Positions 1-7,348 of a stretch of 7,348 bases of DNA are shown piece by piece. The translations under genes were made by a program, and so were the position numbers. This DNA comes from an uncultured beta proteobacterium (GTDB lineage Bacteria > Pseudomonadota > Gammaproteobacteria > Burkholderiales > Burkholderiaceae): NCBI GenBank assembly GCA_903938955.1, contig CAJAFJ010000478.1, positions 1-7,348 of the forward strand. Reading direction: 5' to 3'. The notes beneath the pieces are model-generated. The model did no database searches and had not been told where the DNA came from. It saw nothing but the letters and a program-made list of their open reading frames with translations. How positions within the stretch are numbered: the stretch's first letter is position 1; each line of letters opens with the position of its first letter.

Positions 1-946
<946 letters not shown>

Positions 947-947
947 A

Positions 948-1256
948 TCAAAGCTTTCCCTGTGTCAAACCGCGAAAACCATACACCACCCGCTCACCCA
1001 CGTAGTCCACCAGCTCCACCGTGCGCTGCTGGCCCGGCTCAAAGCGCACCGCCAAACCCGACGCGATGTTCAGCCGCTTGCCCAGTGCCGTCATGCGGTC
1101 GAAATTAAGCGCGCCGTTGGTCTCGGCAAAGTGGTAGTGCGAGCCGACCTGAATCGGCCGGTCAGCCGTGTTTTGCACTACCAGTGTGATGCTGCGCCGA
1201 CCGGGGTTGAGGGTGTGGTCAGGGCCGTTGTCAGTGATGATTTCGCCAGGAGTCAT
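948..1256 (-). CDS. ureB: Urease beta subunit UreB
   Basis: Non-catalytic structural subunit that assembles with UreA and UreC into the urease trimer. The 102 residues match the usual stand-alone bacterial UreB length. They begin [20 protein letters not shown] and carry the family hallmarks [21 protein letters not shown] (about 28-47) and [23 protein letters not shown] (about 61-83). The start at 1256 was chosen over an in-frame ATG at 1391 because family homology begins at MTPGEI and the upstream extension overlaps the 63-residue gene in another frame. A GTGAGG ribosome binding site sits 5 nt before the ATG, and the stop codon of the preceding small gene is embedded in it, which implies coupled translation. 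The ureC start follows the stop by 1 bp. Confidence 0.96.
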   Translation of the reverse strand: MTPGEIITDNGPDHTLNPGRRSITLVVQNTADRPIQVGSHYHFAETNGALNFDRMTALGKRLNIASGLAVRFEPGQQRTVELVDYVGERVVYGFRGLTQGKL

Positions 1257-1263
1257 GTGCGCC

Positions 1264-1455
1264 TCACTTTCCACCGCGTGAAAACCAGACCGCCACGGCC
1301 ACCGCGACCGCCAGGGCGACAAAGCCCGCCACATCGGTCGGATGCCAGTGGCTGCCGCCCAGGCCATGGCCGTCATGGGCAGAAACGGCACCAGCGCTCA
1401 TCAAGATGGCGCTGAGTAGGGTTGTTTTGAGCGTGCTTGCTAAGGGTAGGTTCAT
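1264..1455 (-). CDS. Small His-rich secreted/membrane peptide inside the urease operon
   Basis: A 63-residue protein encoded between ureA (34 bp upstream) and ureB (7 bp downstream), in the same direction. It has a signal-like N-terminus (hydrophobic about 10-24) with a plausible cleavage after AVSA at residue 26. Next comes a short His-containing segment, [15 protein letters not shown] (H27, H30, H36, H38), then one hydrophobic helix rich in Ala and Val (about 43-58), and a basic tail SRGGK. The predicted layout is a short metal-binding-like periplasmic end and a single membrane anchor. The HDGHG start recalls the N-terminus of mature HupE/UreJ nickel permeases, but the protein is far too short to be one. 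I recall similar small genes between ureA and ureB in related bacteria, not verified here. A role in nickel handling is inference only. No clear ribosome binding site precedes its ATG. The alternative is a spurious ORF, but operon position, signal peptide and coupling to ureB argue that it is real. Confidence 0.75.
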   Translation of the reverse strand: MNLPLASTLKTTLLSAILMSAGAVSAHDGHGLGGSHWHPTDVAGFVALAVAVAVAVWFSRGGK

Positions 1456-1489
1456 GGTGCGTCAGGGGAAAGTTGAAAGGGGCGTGTGT

Positions 1490-1792
<303 letters not shown>

Positions 1793-1803
1793 AGGGTTAA
1801 CTA

Positions 1804-1819
1804 TGCAAAACCCGTGCCG
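1804..1819 (-). promoter_or_regulatory. Sigma-54 (-24/-12) promoter of the urease operon
   Basis: Read on the minus strand the site is CGGCACGGGTTTTGCA. It matches the RpoN consensus TGGCACG-N4-TTGCW at every defined position except the first base. GG falls at 1818-1817 and GC at 1806-1805, with the required spacing. The predicted transcription start, about 12 nt beyond the GC, is near 1793, one base before the ureA ATG. Nitrogen control of urease through RpoN and an enhancer-binding protein such as NtrC is well established in other bacteria. The assignment here rests on the motif and its position only. Confidence 0.75.
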
Positions 1820-1835
1820 TGGCATGAAAACTGCA
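1820..1835 (+). promoter_or_regulatory. Sigma-54 (-24/-12) promoter of the transporter-kinase operon
   Basis: TGGCATGAAAACTGCA matches the RpoN consensus TGGCAYR-N4-TTGCW with a single deviation (C for the first T of the -12 box). GG is at 1821-1822 and GC at 1833-1834. The site abuts the oppositely directed match at 1804-1819 with no base between them. Counting 12 nt from the GC puts transcription start at about 1846, the G of the GTG start codon. Confidence 0.68.
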
Positions 1836-1848
1836 CCATAACGGTGTG
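1832..1848. promoter_or_regulatory. Possible NtrC-type dyad operator
   Basis: TGCACC-ATAAC-GGTGTG matches the NtrC dyad TGCACC-N5-GGTGCA at 10 of 12 defined bases. It overlaps the -12 box of the plus-strand promoter and the GTG start codon, and its centre is about 47 bp upstream of the predicted ureA transcription start. NtrC enhancers usually lie about 100 bp or more upstream, so a site here would be more likely to repress the plus-strand promoter or act at short range on ureA. The TGCA shared with the promoter could also produce part of the match by chance. Confidence 0.35.
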
Positions 1849-4800
1849 ACTACCGATTCCTATCCCGCCGCGCCCACCCCTTCTTTACAAGACGCCACCC
1901 AGCGCGTGGTCAAGGTTCGCCGCGACTACAACGGCTGGGTCGCCAGCGAGACGATGGAAGACTACGCGCTGCGCTTCACGCCGCAGCGCTTTCGCAAGTG
2001 GTCTGAATGGCGCGTGGCCAACACCGCTTTTGGCGCGGCATCCTTCCTGATTCTGGAGGCGGTGGGTGCCACGCTGCTGGTGCAATACGGTTTTACCAAC
2101 GCGTTCTGGGCGATTCTGGCGACGGGTTTGATCATCTTTCTGGCGGGCCTGCCCATTAGCATTTACGCCGCCCGCTACGGCGTGGACATGGATTTGCTCA
2201 CGCGCGGCGCGGGGTTTGGCTACATCGGCTCCACGCTGACCTCGCTCATATACGCCTCGTTCACCTTCATCTTTTTTGCGCTGGAGGCCGCCGTGATGGC
2301 CTACGCGCTGGAGCTGGCGCTGAACATTCCGCCGCGCTGGGGCTATCTGATTTGCGCGCTGGTGGTGATTCCGCTGGTCACGCATGGCGTCTCCACCATC
2401 AGCCGCCTGCAGGTCTGGACCCAGCCGCTGTGGCTGGTGATGCTGGTGGTGCCGTTTGGGTTTGTGCTGATGCGCGATCCTGGTGCTTTCTCGGGCGTGG
2501 TGCACTACATCGGCGACAAAGGCGTGGATGCGGGTTTCAGCCTGCCCCTGTTTGGTGCGGCACTCACGGTCGGCATTGCCCTGATGACACAAATGGGCGA
2601 GCAGGCCGACTACCTGCGCTTCATGCCCGCCCGCACGCCCGCTAATCGCGTGCGCTGGTGGTGCAGCGTGCTGCTGGGCGGGCCGGGCTGGGTGCTGTTG
2701 GGCGTGCTCAAAATGCTGGGCGGCGCGCTGCTGGCCTACCTGGCCATCAGCCACGCCGTGCCCGCCGACCGGGCGGTGGACCCGAACCAGATGTACCTGG
2801 CGGCGTATGAATATGTGTTCCCGAACTACGGCTGGGCGGTGGCGGCCACGGCCTTGTTTGTGGTGATCTCGCAGCTCAAGATCAACGTCACCAACGCCTA
2901 CGCCGGGTCGCTGGCGTGGTCCAACTTTTTCTCGCGCCTGACGCACAGCCACCCGGGGCGGGTGGTGTGGGTGGTGTTCAACACGCTGATTGCCTTCATG
3001 CTGATGGAGATGAACGTGTTTCAGGCGCTGGGCGATGTGCTGGGGCTGTACTCCAACATCGCCATCGCCTGGATGATGGCGGTGGTGGCCGACCTGGTCA
3101 TCAACAAGCCGCTGGGTTTGAGCCCCAAAGGCATTGAGTTCAAGCGCGCGCATTTGTATGACATCAACCCGGTGGGCGTGGGCGCGATGGCGCTGGCCTC
3201 GGTGTTGTCGGTGGCGGCGCATCTGGGCGTGTTTGGCGCACTGGCGCAGGCGTTTTCAGCGCTGATCGCCCTGGGCACCGCTTTTGTCACCGCGCCGCTG
3301 ATTGCCTGGGCCACAAAAGGCCGCTACTACATTGCGCGCCGTGGCGAAGACAACTGCTCGGGCTGTGCACATCAAGGTGCTACAAGCGTTTGTCCGGAGG
3401 CGGTCAAAGGCCTCACCGCTTTAGAAATAAATTTGCATCTGCCAAGGGCTTGTCCAAGCAACATCACCCTCCAGCGCTGTGTCATCTGCGAGCGCGAGTA
3501 CGAAGGGCCGGACATGGCGCACTGCCCCGCCTACCAGGGCGCCATCTGCTCGCTGTGCTGCACGCTGGATGCGCGTTGTGGCGACCTGTGCAAACCGCAC
3601 GCGTCCCTGTCGTCGCAATGGTCGGCCACCTTGCGCTGGCTGCTGCCACAGCGCATCTGGCCGTATCTGGACAAGGGGCTGGGCTACTTTTTGCTGCTCA
3701 TGGGCGTCATCGTGCCGCTGCTGGCGAGTGTGTTTGGCCTGCTCTATCACCAGGAATTGCGGGCGCTGACGCAGGCCTTTACCGACCTTGACGCGCCTTA
3801 TGAAGCGCTACGCTCCGGCTTTCTTAAAGCCTACATGGCGCTGCTGGTGATTGCCGGGCTGGTGGCGTGGTGGGGGGTGCTGGCACACAAAAGCCGCCAG
3901 GTGGCACAAGAAGAATCCAACCGGCAAACCCGCCTGCTGATGCACGAGATCGAGTCACACCGGCAAACCGACCAGGCCCTGCAAACCGCCAAACTCGTCG
4001 CCGAACGGGCCATGCAGGCCGCCGAGCAGGCGAACCAGGCCAAGAGCCGCTACATCAGCGCCATCAGTCACGAGTTGCGCACGCCGCTCAACAGCATACT
4101 GGGCTACGCGCAGCTGATGGGCGAAGACACCTCTGTCCCGGCGCACCGGCAGCAGGCGGTGCGCGTCATCAAGCGCGGCGGCGAGCATCTGCTGTCGCTG
4201 ATCGAGGGCACGCTGGACATTGCCCGTATCGAGAGCGGCAAGCTCACGCTGAACGTCAAACCGATGCATTTTGCGTCTCTGATGGAAGACATTGCCAGCC
4301 TGTTTGAGTTGCAGGCGCAGGCCAAGGGCCTGGCTTTTCACTATGTTGAAGACGCCGTGCTGCCGGACGTGGTGCGGGCCGACGAAAAACGGGTGCGCCA
4401 GATTCTGATCAACCTGCTGGGCAACGCCATCAAGTTCACCGTGCAGGGCCACGTTACGTTTCGCATCCGCTACGCCCGCGAAATGGCGGCGCTGGAGATT
4501 GAAGACACCGGGCCGGGCCTGTCGGCCGAGGAGCACGAGCGCATTTTTGAGCCCTTTACCCGCGCCAATACCCCCGGCGCCACGGCCCCCGGCGCGGGGC
4601 TGGGCCTGACCATCGCCAAAATGTTGACCGACCTGATGGGCGGCGAGTTGACGGTCAAAAGCACGCCCGGCGTCGGCTCGGTGTTCAAGGTGAAGCTGTT
4701 CCTGCCCGAAGTGCGGGCGACGGCGGGGGCCATCGGCGCCTTGTCCTTGTCGGGCTCTCCGGCGGACCGGCCACGCTCTGACGCCCGCCCACCGCGCCTG

Positions 4801-5508
4801 GGTTACGCCGGGCCGCGCCAGCGCGTGCTGGTGGTGGACAACGAAGAGGCCGACCGCGAGTTGCTGATTCAACTGCTGCAACCGCTGGGTTTTGAGCTGC
4901 GCACCGCCGCCAGCGGCCACGATGCCCTGGACTTGCTGGCTGCCGGTTACCAGCCGAATGTGATCTTCATGGACCTGGCCATGCCCGGCATTGACGGCTG
5001 GGAAACCATTCGCCGCGTGCGCACACTGGAGCGCGAATGGCACGGCCCGGCCGTGCGGGCCCACATCGCCATCGTTTCCGCCAACGCGTTTGACAAGGGG
5101 CTGGAGAACGATGTCGGCATCCCCGCTGACGATTTCATTCTGAAACCCCTGCGCCACGCCGAGCTGCTTGACTGGCTGGCGCAGCGCCTGTCGCTGACCT
5201 GGCTGACGGAGTCACCCGCGCTTGCCGCACCTGCTGAGGCTGTGGTGTCTGATATTGCCGCCCAGCCGGTCGACCTGATCGGCCCCACGCCGTCGCAGCT
5301 GGAGGCGTTGCGCGAGGTGGTGAGCCTGGGCTACTACCGCGGCATCATGAACCAGCTCGATGCCATTGACGCGGCGAACCCTGCCTGCGCGCTGTGGGTC
5401 GCTGACCTGCGGGGCCTGGCCCGGCAATTCCAGTTTGAAGCCATCGGACAAAAATTGAATTCGGGCTACCCGACAGAACGAGAACCCCATGCCCCAACCC
5501 GCTCTTGA
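1846..5508 (+). CDS. NCS1-type permease fused to hybrid histidine kinase with receiver
   Basis: A 1220-residue membrane sensor. Residues about 25-490 resemble NCS1 cytosine/purine/uracil/allantoin permeases, with about 12 helices and blocks such as [20 protein letters not shown] and [20 protein letters not shown]. Residues 504-582 hold 12 cysteines, including CVIC (545-548), CSLCC (568-572) and CGDLC (578-582). Two further helices (about 612-634, 662-680) enclose a short loop. A charged, probably coiled helix (about 682-735) leads to the kinase core: H-box [10 protein letters not shown] (H742), N-box [15 protein letters not shown] (D887) and GAGLGL. A receiver follows (about 992-1115; D998, phospho-acceptor D1043 in [13 protein letters not shown]1100), then a helical tail without an HPt histidine. 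GTG 1846 is the only ATG, GTG or TTG start upstream of the conserved region and lacks a Shine-Dalgarno sequence. It is divergent from ureA and overlaps the next gene by 20 nt. The ligand is unknown; a nucleobase, allantoin-like or urea-related nitrogen compound is inferred. Whether it still transports is not visible. Confidence 0.92.
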   Translation: MTTDSYPAAPTPSLQDATQRVVKVRRDYNGWVASETMEDYALRFTPQRFRKWSEWRVANTAFGAASFLILEAVGATLLVQYGFTNAFWAILATGLIIFLAGLPISIYAARYGVDMDLLTRGAGFGYIGSTLTSLIYASFTFIFFALEAAVMAYALELALNIPPRWGYLICALVVIPLVTHGVSTISRLQVWTQPLWLVMLVVPFGFVLMRDPGAFSGVVHYIGDKGVDAGFSLPLFGAALTVGIALMTQMGEQADYLRFMPARTPANRVRWWCSVLLGGPGWVLLGVLKMLGGALLAYLAISHAVPADRAVDPNQMYLAAYEYVFPNYGWAVAATALFVVISQLKINVTNAYAGSLAWSNFFSRLTHSHPGRVVWVVFNTLIAFMLMEMNVFQALGDVLGLYSNIAIAWMMAVVADLVINKPLGLSPKGIEFKRAHLYDINPVGVGAMALASVLSVAAHLGVFGALAQAFSALIALGTAFVTAPLIAWATKGRYYIARRGEDNCSGCAHQGATSVCPEAVKGLTALEINLHLPRACPSNITLQRCVICEREYEGPDMAHCPAYQGAICSLCCTLDARCGDLCKPHASLSSQWSATLRWLLPQRIWPYLDKGLGYFLLLMGVIVPLLASVFGLLYHQELRALTQAFTDLDAPYEALRSGFLKAYMALLVIAGLVAWWGVLAHKSRQVAQEESNRQTRLLMHEIESHRQTDQALQTAKLVAERAMQAAEQANQAKSRYISAISHELRTPLNSILGYAQLMGEDTSVPAHRQQAVRVIKRGGEHLLSLIEGTLDIARIESGKLTLNVKPMHFASLMEDIASLFELQAQAKGLAFHYVEDAVLPDVVRADEKRVRQILINLLGNAIKFTVQGHVTFRIRYAREMAALEIEDTGPGLSAEEHERIFEPFTRANTPGATAPGAGLGLTIAKMLTDLMGGELTVKSTPGVGSVFKVKLFLPEVRATAGAIGALSLSGSPADRPRSDARPPRLGYAGPRQRVLVVDNEEADRELLIQLLQPLGFELRTAASGHDALDLLAAGYQPNVIFMDLAMPGIDGWETIRRVRTLEREWHGPAVRAHIAIVSANAFDKGLENDVGIPADDFILKPLRHAELLDWLAQRLSLTWLTESPALAAPAEAVVSDIAAQPVDLIGPTPSQLEALREVVSLGYYRGIMNQLDAIDAANPACALWVADLRGLARQFQFEAIGQKLNSGYPTEREPHAPTRS
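3370..3470 (+). repeat. AT-richer insertion-like segment inside the kinase gene
   Basis: This in-frame stretch encodes residues about 509-541, between the permease part and the CVIC motif. Its second half (3421-3470) is about 42% GC by hand count, in a gene that is clearly above 60%, and uses the codons TTA and ATA, which are rare around it. It contains small inverted repeats: GAGGC/GCCTC and GCGGT/ACCGC overlapping near 3397-3420, and GCTTG-TC-CAAGC near 3448-3459. It may be the degenerate remnant of a short palindromic interspersed element that inserted without breaking the frame. No second copy is seen in the window, so the call is tentative. Confidence 0.25.
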
Positions 5509-6463
5509 TAAAACCCTGAACCGCGCCAACAGCGACGTGGTGCTGATCGTGGACGACGTGCCCGACAACCTGGCCGTGCTGCACGACGCGCTGGACGAAT
5601 CCGGCTACACCGTGCTGGTCGCCACCCACGGCGAAGCGGCCCTGGCGCGCGCCGTGCAAGTGCTGCCCGACATCGTGCTGCTCGATGCCATGATGCCCGG
5701 CATGGACGGCTTTGAAGTCGCCCGCCGCCTCAAGGCCAACCCGAAAACGGCGCACATTCCCATCATCTTCATGACCGGCCTGACCGAGACCGAGTACCTG
5801 GTGGCCGCGCTGGAAGCGGGCGGCGTGGACTACGTCACCAAGCCCATCAAGCCCAAAGAAGTGATGGCCCGCATGCAGGTGCATCTGCAAGGCGCCCGCG
5901 AAAAGCGCCAGGCCCGGTCCGCGCTGGACGCCTTTGGCTACGCCAGCATCACCGTGCGCGTGAGCGACGGCAAGTTGATGTGGCAAACCCCGCTGGCGCG
6001 CGACCTCTTGCTGCATTACTACGGCACCGAGGCGCCGCTGACCCCGACGGCGGTGCTGAACTGGTTGCGCCGCCATGTGGCCGAGGCCGAGGCCTTGATC
6101 GAGCCGCCGCGCCTGAGCATCGAACTGGGCCCCAAGCGCCTGACCTTTCGCCTGCACCAGCAAATTGGTGACAGCGAGGGCGGCGGCGACTGGCTCATCA
6201 TCATGCAAGAGGTGTCGGACGAGAGCGTCATCGACGCCATCGACCTGAGTTTCAAACTCACCCCGCGCGAAGCCGAGGTGCTGTACTGGGTAGTCAAAGG
6301 CAAGATCAACCGCGACATTGGCGACATCGTCGGCTCCAGCCCGATGACGGTGAAGAAACACCTGGAGCATGTGTTCGCCAAGCTGGGGGTGGAAACGCGC
6401 ACGGCGGCGGCGGGCATGGCGATGAGCCGCATTCGGCAGTTGCATCCGCAGTTTGAGGGTTAG
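5489..6463 (+). CDS. Response regulator with PAS-like middle and LuxR-type HTH
   Basis: A 324-residue cytoplasmic transcription regulator, the probable partner of the upstream kinase. The receiver (about 16-135) has acidic residues D22 and D23, phospho-acceptor D66 in VLLDAMMPGMDGFE, T96 and K118 in YVTKPIKP. The middle (about 144-250) begins ALDAFGYASITVRVSDGKLMW, resembles a PAS-like fold, and is not a standard part of the short NarL/FixJ layout. The LuxR/GerE helix-turn-helix (about 255-316) reads LTPREAEVLYWVVKGKINRD, then SSPMTVKKHLEHVFAKLGVETR. The ATG at 5489 lies 20 nt inside the kinase gene with only a weak GAGAA ribosome binding site, so translational coupling is likely. LuxR-type regulators act with housekeeping-type RNA polymerase, so this protein is not the sigma-54 activator of the divergent promoters. 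Targets are unknown; the adjacent urease operon or a transport operon elsewhere is a reasonable guess. Confidence 0.93.
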   Translation: MPQPALDKTLNRANSDVVLIVDDVPDNLAVLHDALDESGYTVLVATHGEAALARAVQVLPDIVLLDAMMPGMDGFEVARRLKANPKTAHIPIIFMTGLTETEYLVAALEAGGVDYVTKPIKPKEVMARMQVHLQGAREKRQARSALDAFGYASITVRVSDGKLMWQTPLARDLLLHYYGTEAPLTPTAVLNWLRRHVAEAEALIEPPRLSIELGPKRLTFRLHQQIGDSEGGGDWLIIMQEVSDESVIDAIDLSFKLTPREAEVLYWVVKGKINRDIGDIVGSSPMTVKKHLEHVFAKLGVETRTAAAGMAMSRIRQLHPQFEG

Positions 6464-6521
6464 GTTTAAGGCCGCTTGGCGCCTTCTGGCATCATCAGGC
6501 GATGAGACATTTGGACATGAT
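6464..6521. other. 58-bp intergenic spacer, no convincing terminator
   Basis: The spacer between the regulator stop and the next gene holds weak inverted repeats (AAGGC 6468-6472 with GCCTT 6481-6485; CGCCT 6480-6484 with AGGCG 6497-6501). No T-tract follows either. No clear -35/-10 pair was recognised, so it is open whether the downstream gene is co-transcribed with the regulator. Confidence 0.4.
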
Positions 6522-7348
6522 ATGAGCCAGCCGATAGAACAACTGCTGGTCTCGCCCGAAGGCAAAACGCTGGAGTTCAAACGCGACCTGTCGTCGCCCA
6601 GGAATATCCTCAAGACGCTGGTGGCCTTTGCCAATACGGCTGGCGGCCGCTTGCTGGTTGGCGTGGATGACCAGCAGCAGGTTCTGGGTGTTGCTCAGCC
6701 GCTGGACGAGGAAGAGCGCCTGGGTAGTTTGATTGCCGACTCCATCGCGCCACGGCTGGTGCCCAATATTGATCTGATCACCCATCAAGGTAAAAGCTTG
6801 CTGGTCATTGAGGTGTTTCCCAGCGGCCTGCGTCCTCATTACCTCAAGGCAGAGGGTGCAGAGCAAGGCGTCTATGTTCGACTGGGCTCCAGCAGCCGCC
6901 AGGCGGACCGGGAGCTGATTGCCGAGTTACGCCGTTCTGCCGAAGGCATCGTCTTTGACGAGTTGCCCATGCCGCACCTGACTGTTGATGATCTGAACCT
7001 GGACGCGGCGCGGGAGCTGTTCGCCCACCAGCACGCGCTGACCGAGCAAGAGTTGCTGACTTTGCGGCTGCTGACCCGCGAGCAGGGGCGGCTGGTGCCA
7101 ACGAAAGGCGCGGTCTTGCTGTTTGGCAAAGAGCGGCAGCGCTACTTTCCCGATGCCTGGGTGCAGTGCGGTCGCTTCATGGGCAAGGACAAGGCCCACA
7201 TTTTTGATCACATTGAAATCCATGCCCACCTGCCCTTGGTGGTGGAGCAAGTGATGGATTTCCTCAGAAAACATGCGATGCGGGGTGCTGATTTTTCTGA
7301 AATTCGCCGCAAGGATGTCTGGAGTATTCCGCTCTTGATCCTGCGTGA
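6522..7348 (+). CDS. Schlafen/AlbA_2-domain protein (partial, C-terminus beyond window)
   Basis: The frame is open from ATG 6522 to the window end and gives 275 residues of a family usually about 400-500 long. Residues about 8-130 show the AlbA_2 (divergent AAA_4, Schlafen-like) hallmarks: GKTLEFKRDLSS, LVAFANTAGGRLLVGVDD, a hydrophobic strand VIEVFPSG, and VYVRLGSSSRQADRELI. The following part (GAVLLFGKERQRYFPDAWVQCGRF, about 195-218, then KDVWSIPLLILR at the end) matches the lead-in to the C-terminal ATP-binding-like domain, where a REALxNAxxHRDY motif would be expected just beyond the window. Such proteins are often annotated as putative transcriptional regulators or ATP-binding proteins and often lie in accessory DNA; their biochemical role is generally not established. 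GGA about 8 nt upstream of the ATG is a weak ribosome binding site. Composition looks slightly less GC-rich than the preceding genes. No functional tie to urease is evident. Confidence 0.85.
   Translation, partial: MSQPIEQLLVSPEGKTLEFKRDLSSPRNILKTLVAFANTAGGRLLVGVDDQQQVLGVAQPLDEEERLGSLIADSIAPRLVPNIDLITHQGKSLLVIEVFPSGLRPHYLKAEGAEQGVYVRLGSSSRQADRELIAELRRSAEGIVFDELPMPHLTVDDLNLDAARELFAHQHALTEQELLTLRLLTREQGRLVPTKGAVLLFGKERQRYFPDAWVQCGRFMGKDKAHIFDHIEIHAHLPLVVEQVMDFLRKHAMRGADFSEIRRKDVWSIPLLILR

Noticed and set aside
1257..1391. N-terminal extension of UreB from an in-frame ATG at 1391
   Set aside because: UreB homology begins at 1256 with a good ribosome binding site, and the extension overlaps the 63-residue gene in another frame.
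1793..1825. N-terminal extension of UreA from an ATG at 1825
   Set aside because: The 11 added residues are not UreA-like, and the start lies inside the divergent promoter, upstream of the predicted ureA transcription start.
1885..3222. 445-codon minus-strand open frame opposite the permease region
   Set aside because: Its composition is His/Arg/Gln-rich, as expected from the complement of GC-rich coding DNA, and it shows no recognisable domain.
3955..5157. 400-codon minus-strand open frame opposite the kinase core
   Set aside because: It is antisense to clear H-, N-, D- and G-box motifs and shows no domain of its own.
5290..5508. Possible HPt domain at the C-terminus of the hybrid kinase
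   Set aside because: The tail is helical but has no histidine in an HPt-like context and is too short for a full four-helix HPt.
6468..6501. Possible rho-independent terminator after the response regulator
   Set aside because: The stems are only 5 bp with loops of 8 or more, and no T-tract follows on either strand.
5345..6634. 429-codon minus-strand open frame opposite the response regulator
   Set aside because: It is a shadow of the regulator and spans the intergenic gap into the next gene without any recognisable feature.
7346..7348. TGA at the window end as the stop of the AlbA_2 gene
   Set aside because: The frame from 6522 reads CTG CGT GA at the end, so the TGA is out of frame and the gene continues beyond the window.

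Overview
The window is GC-rich DNA with tightly packed genes. Its protein sequences fit a betaproteobacterium, most likely of the Comamonadaceae (Rhodoferax/Polaromonas/Acidovorax type). That placement is inferred from remembered protein resemblance, such as the UreC N-terminus and the small gene between ureA and ureB; no search was run.

Left part, minus strand (1-1792): a urease structural operon in the order ureA (gamma), a 63-residue His-containing membrane peptide, ureB (beta), ureC (alpha, cut by the window start after 315 residues). Gaps are 34, 7 and 1 bp, so it is almost certainly one transcription unit. No ureD lies upstream of ureA, where it is often found; a divergent gene sits there instead.

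Middle, plus strand (1846-6463): a 1220-residue fusion protein joins an NCS1-type nucleobase/allantoin-like permease, a cysteine-rich module, two more membrane helices, a histidine kinase core and a receiver. It overlaps by 20 nt the next gene, a response regulator with an N-terminal receiver, a PAS-like middle and a LuxR-type DNA-binding end. The pair looks like a complete two-component system that may read a nitrogenous compound at the membrane.

The 53 bp between ureA and the fusion gene hold the most striking signal: two sigma-54 (-24/-12) promoter matches in opposite directions that abut exactly (1804-1819 minus, 1820-1835 plus). Each misses the consensus at one position, and each predicts a transcription start at or next to the start codon of its gene. 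An NtrC-like dyad (1832-1848) overlaps the plus-strand promoter. This suggests that urease and the transporter-kinase are nitrogen-controlled together, with mutually exclusive promoter occupancy and possibly leaderless mRNAs.

Right part (6522 to end, plus strand): the N-terminal 275 residues of a Schlafen/AlbA_2-type putative DNA-binding protein, cut by the window end. It has no evident link to the urease genes.
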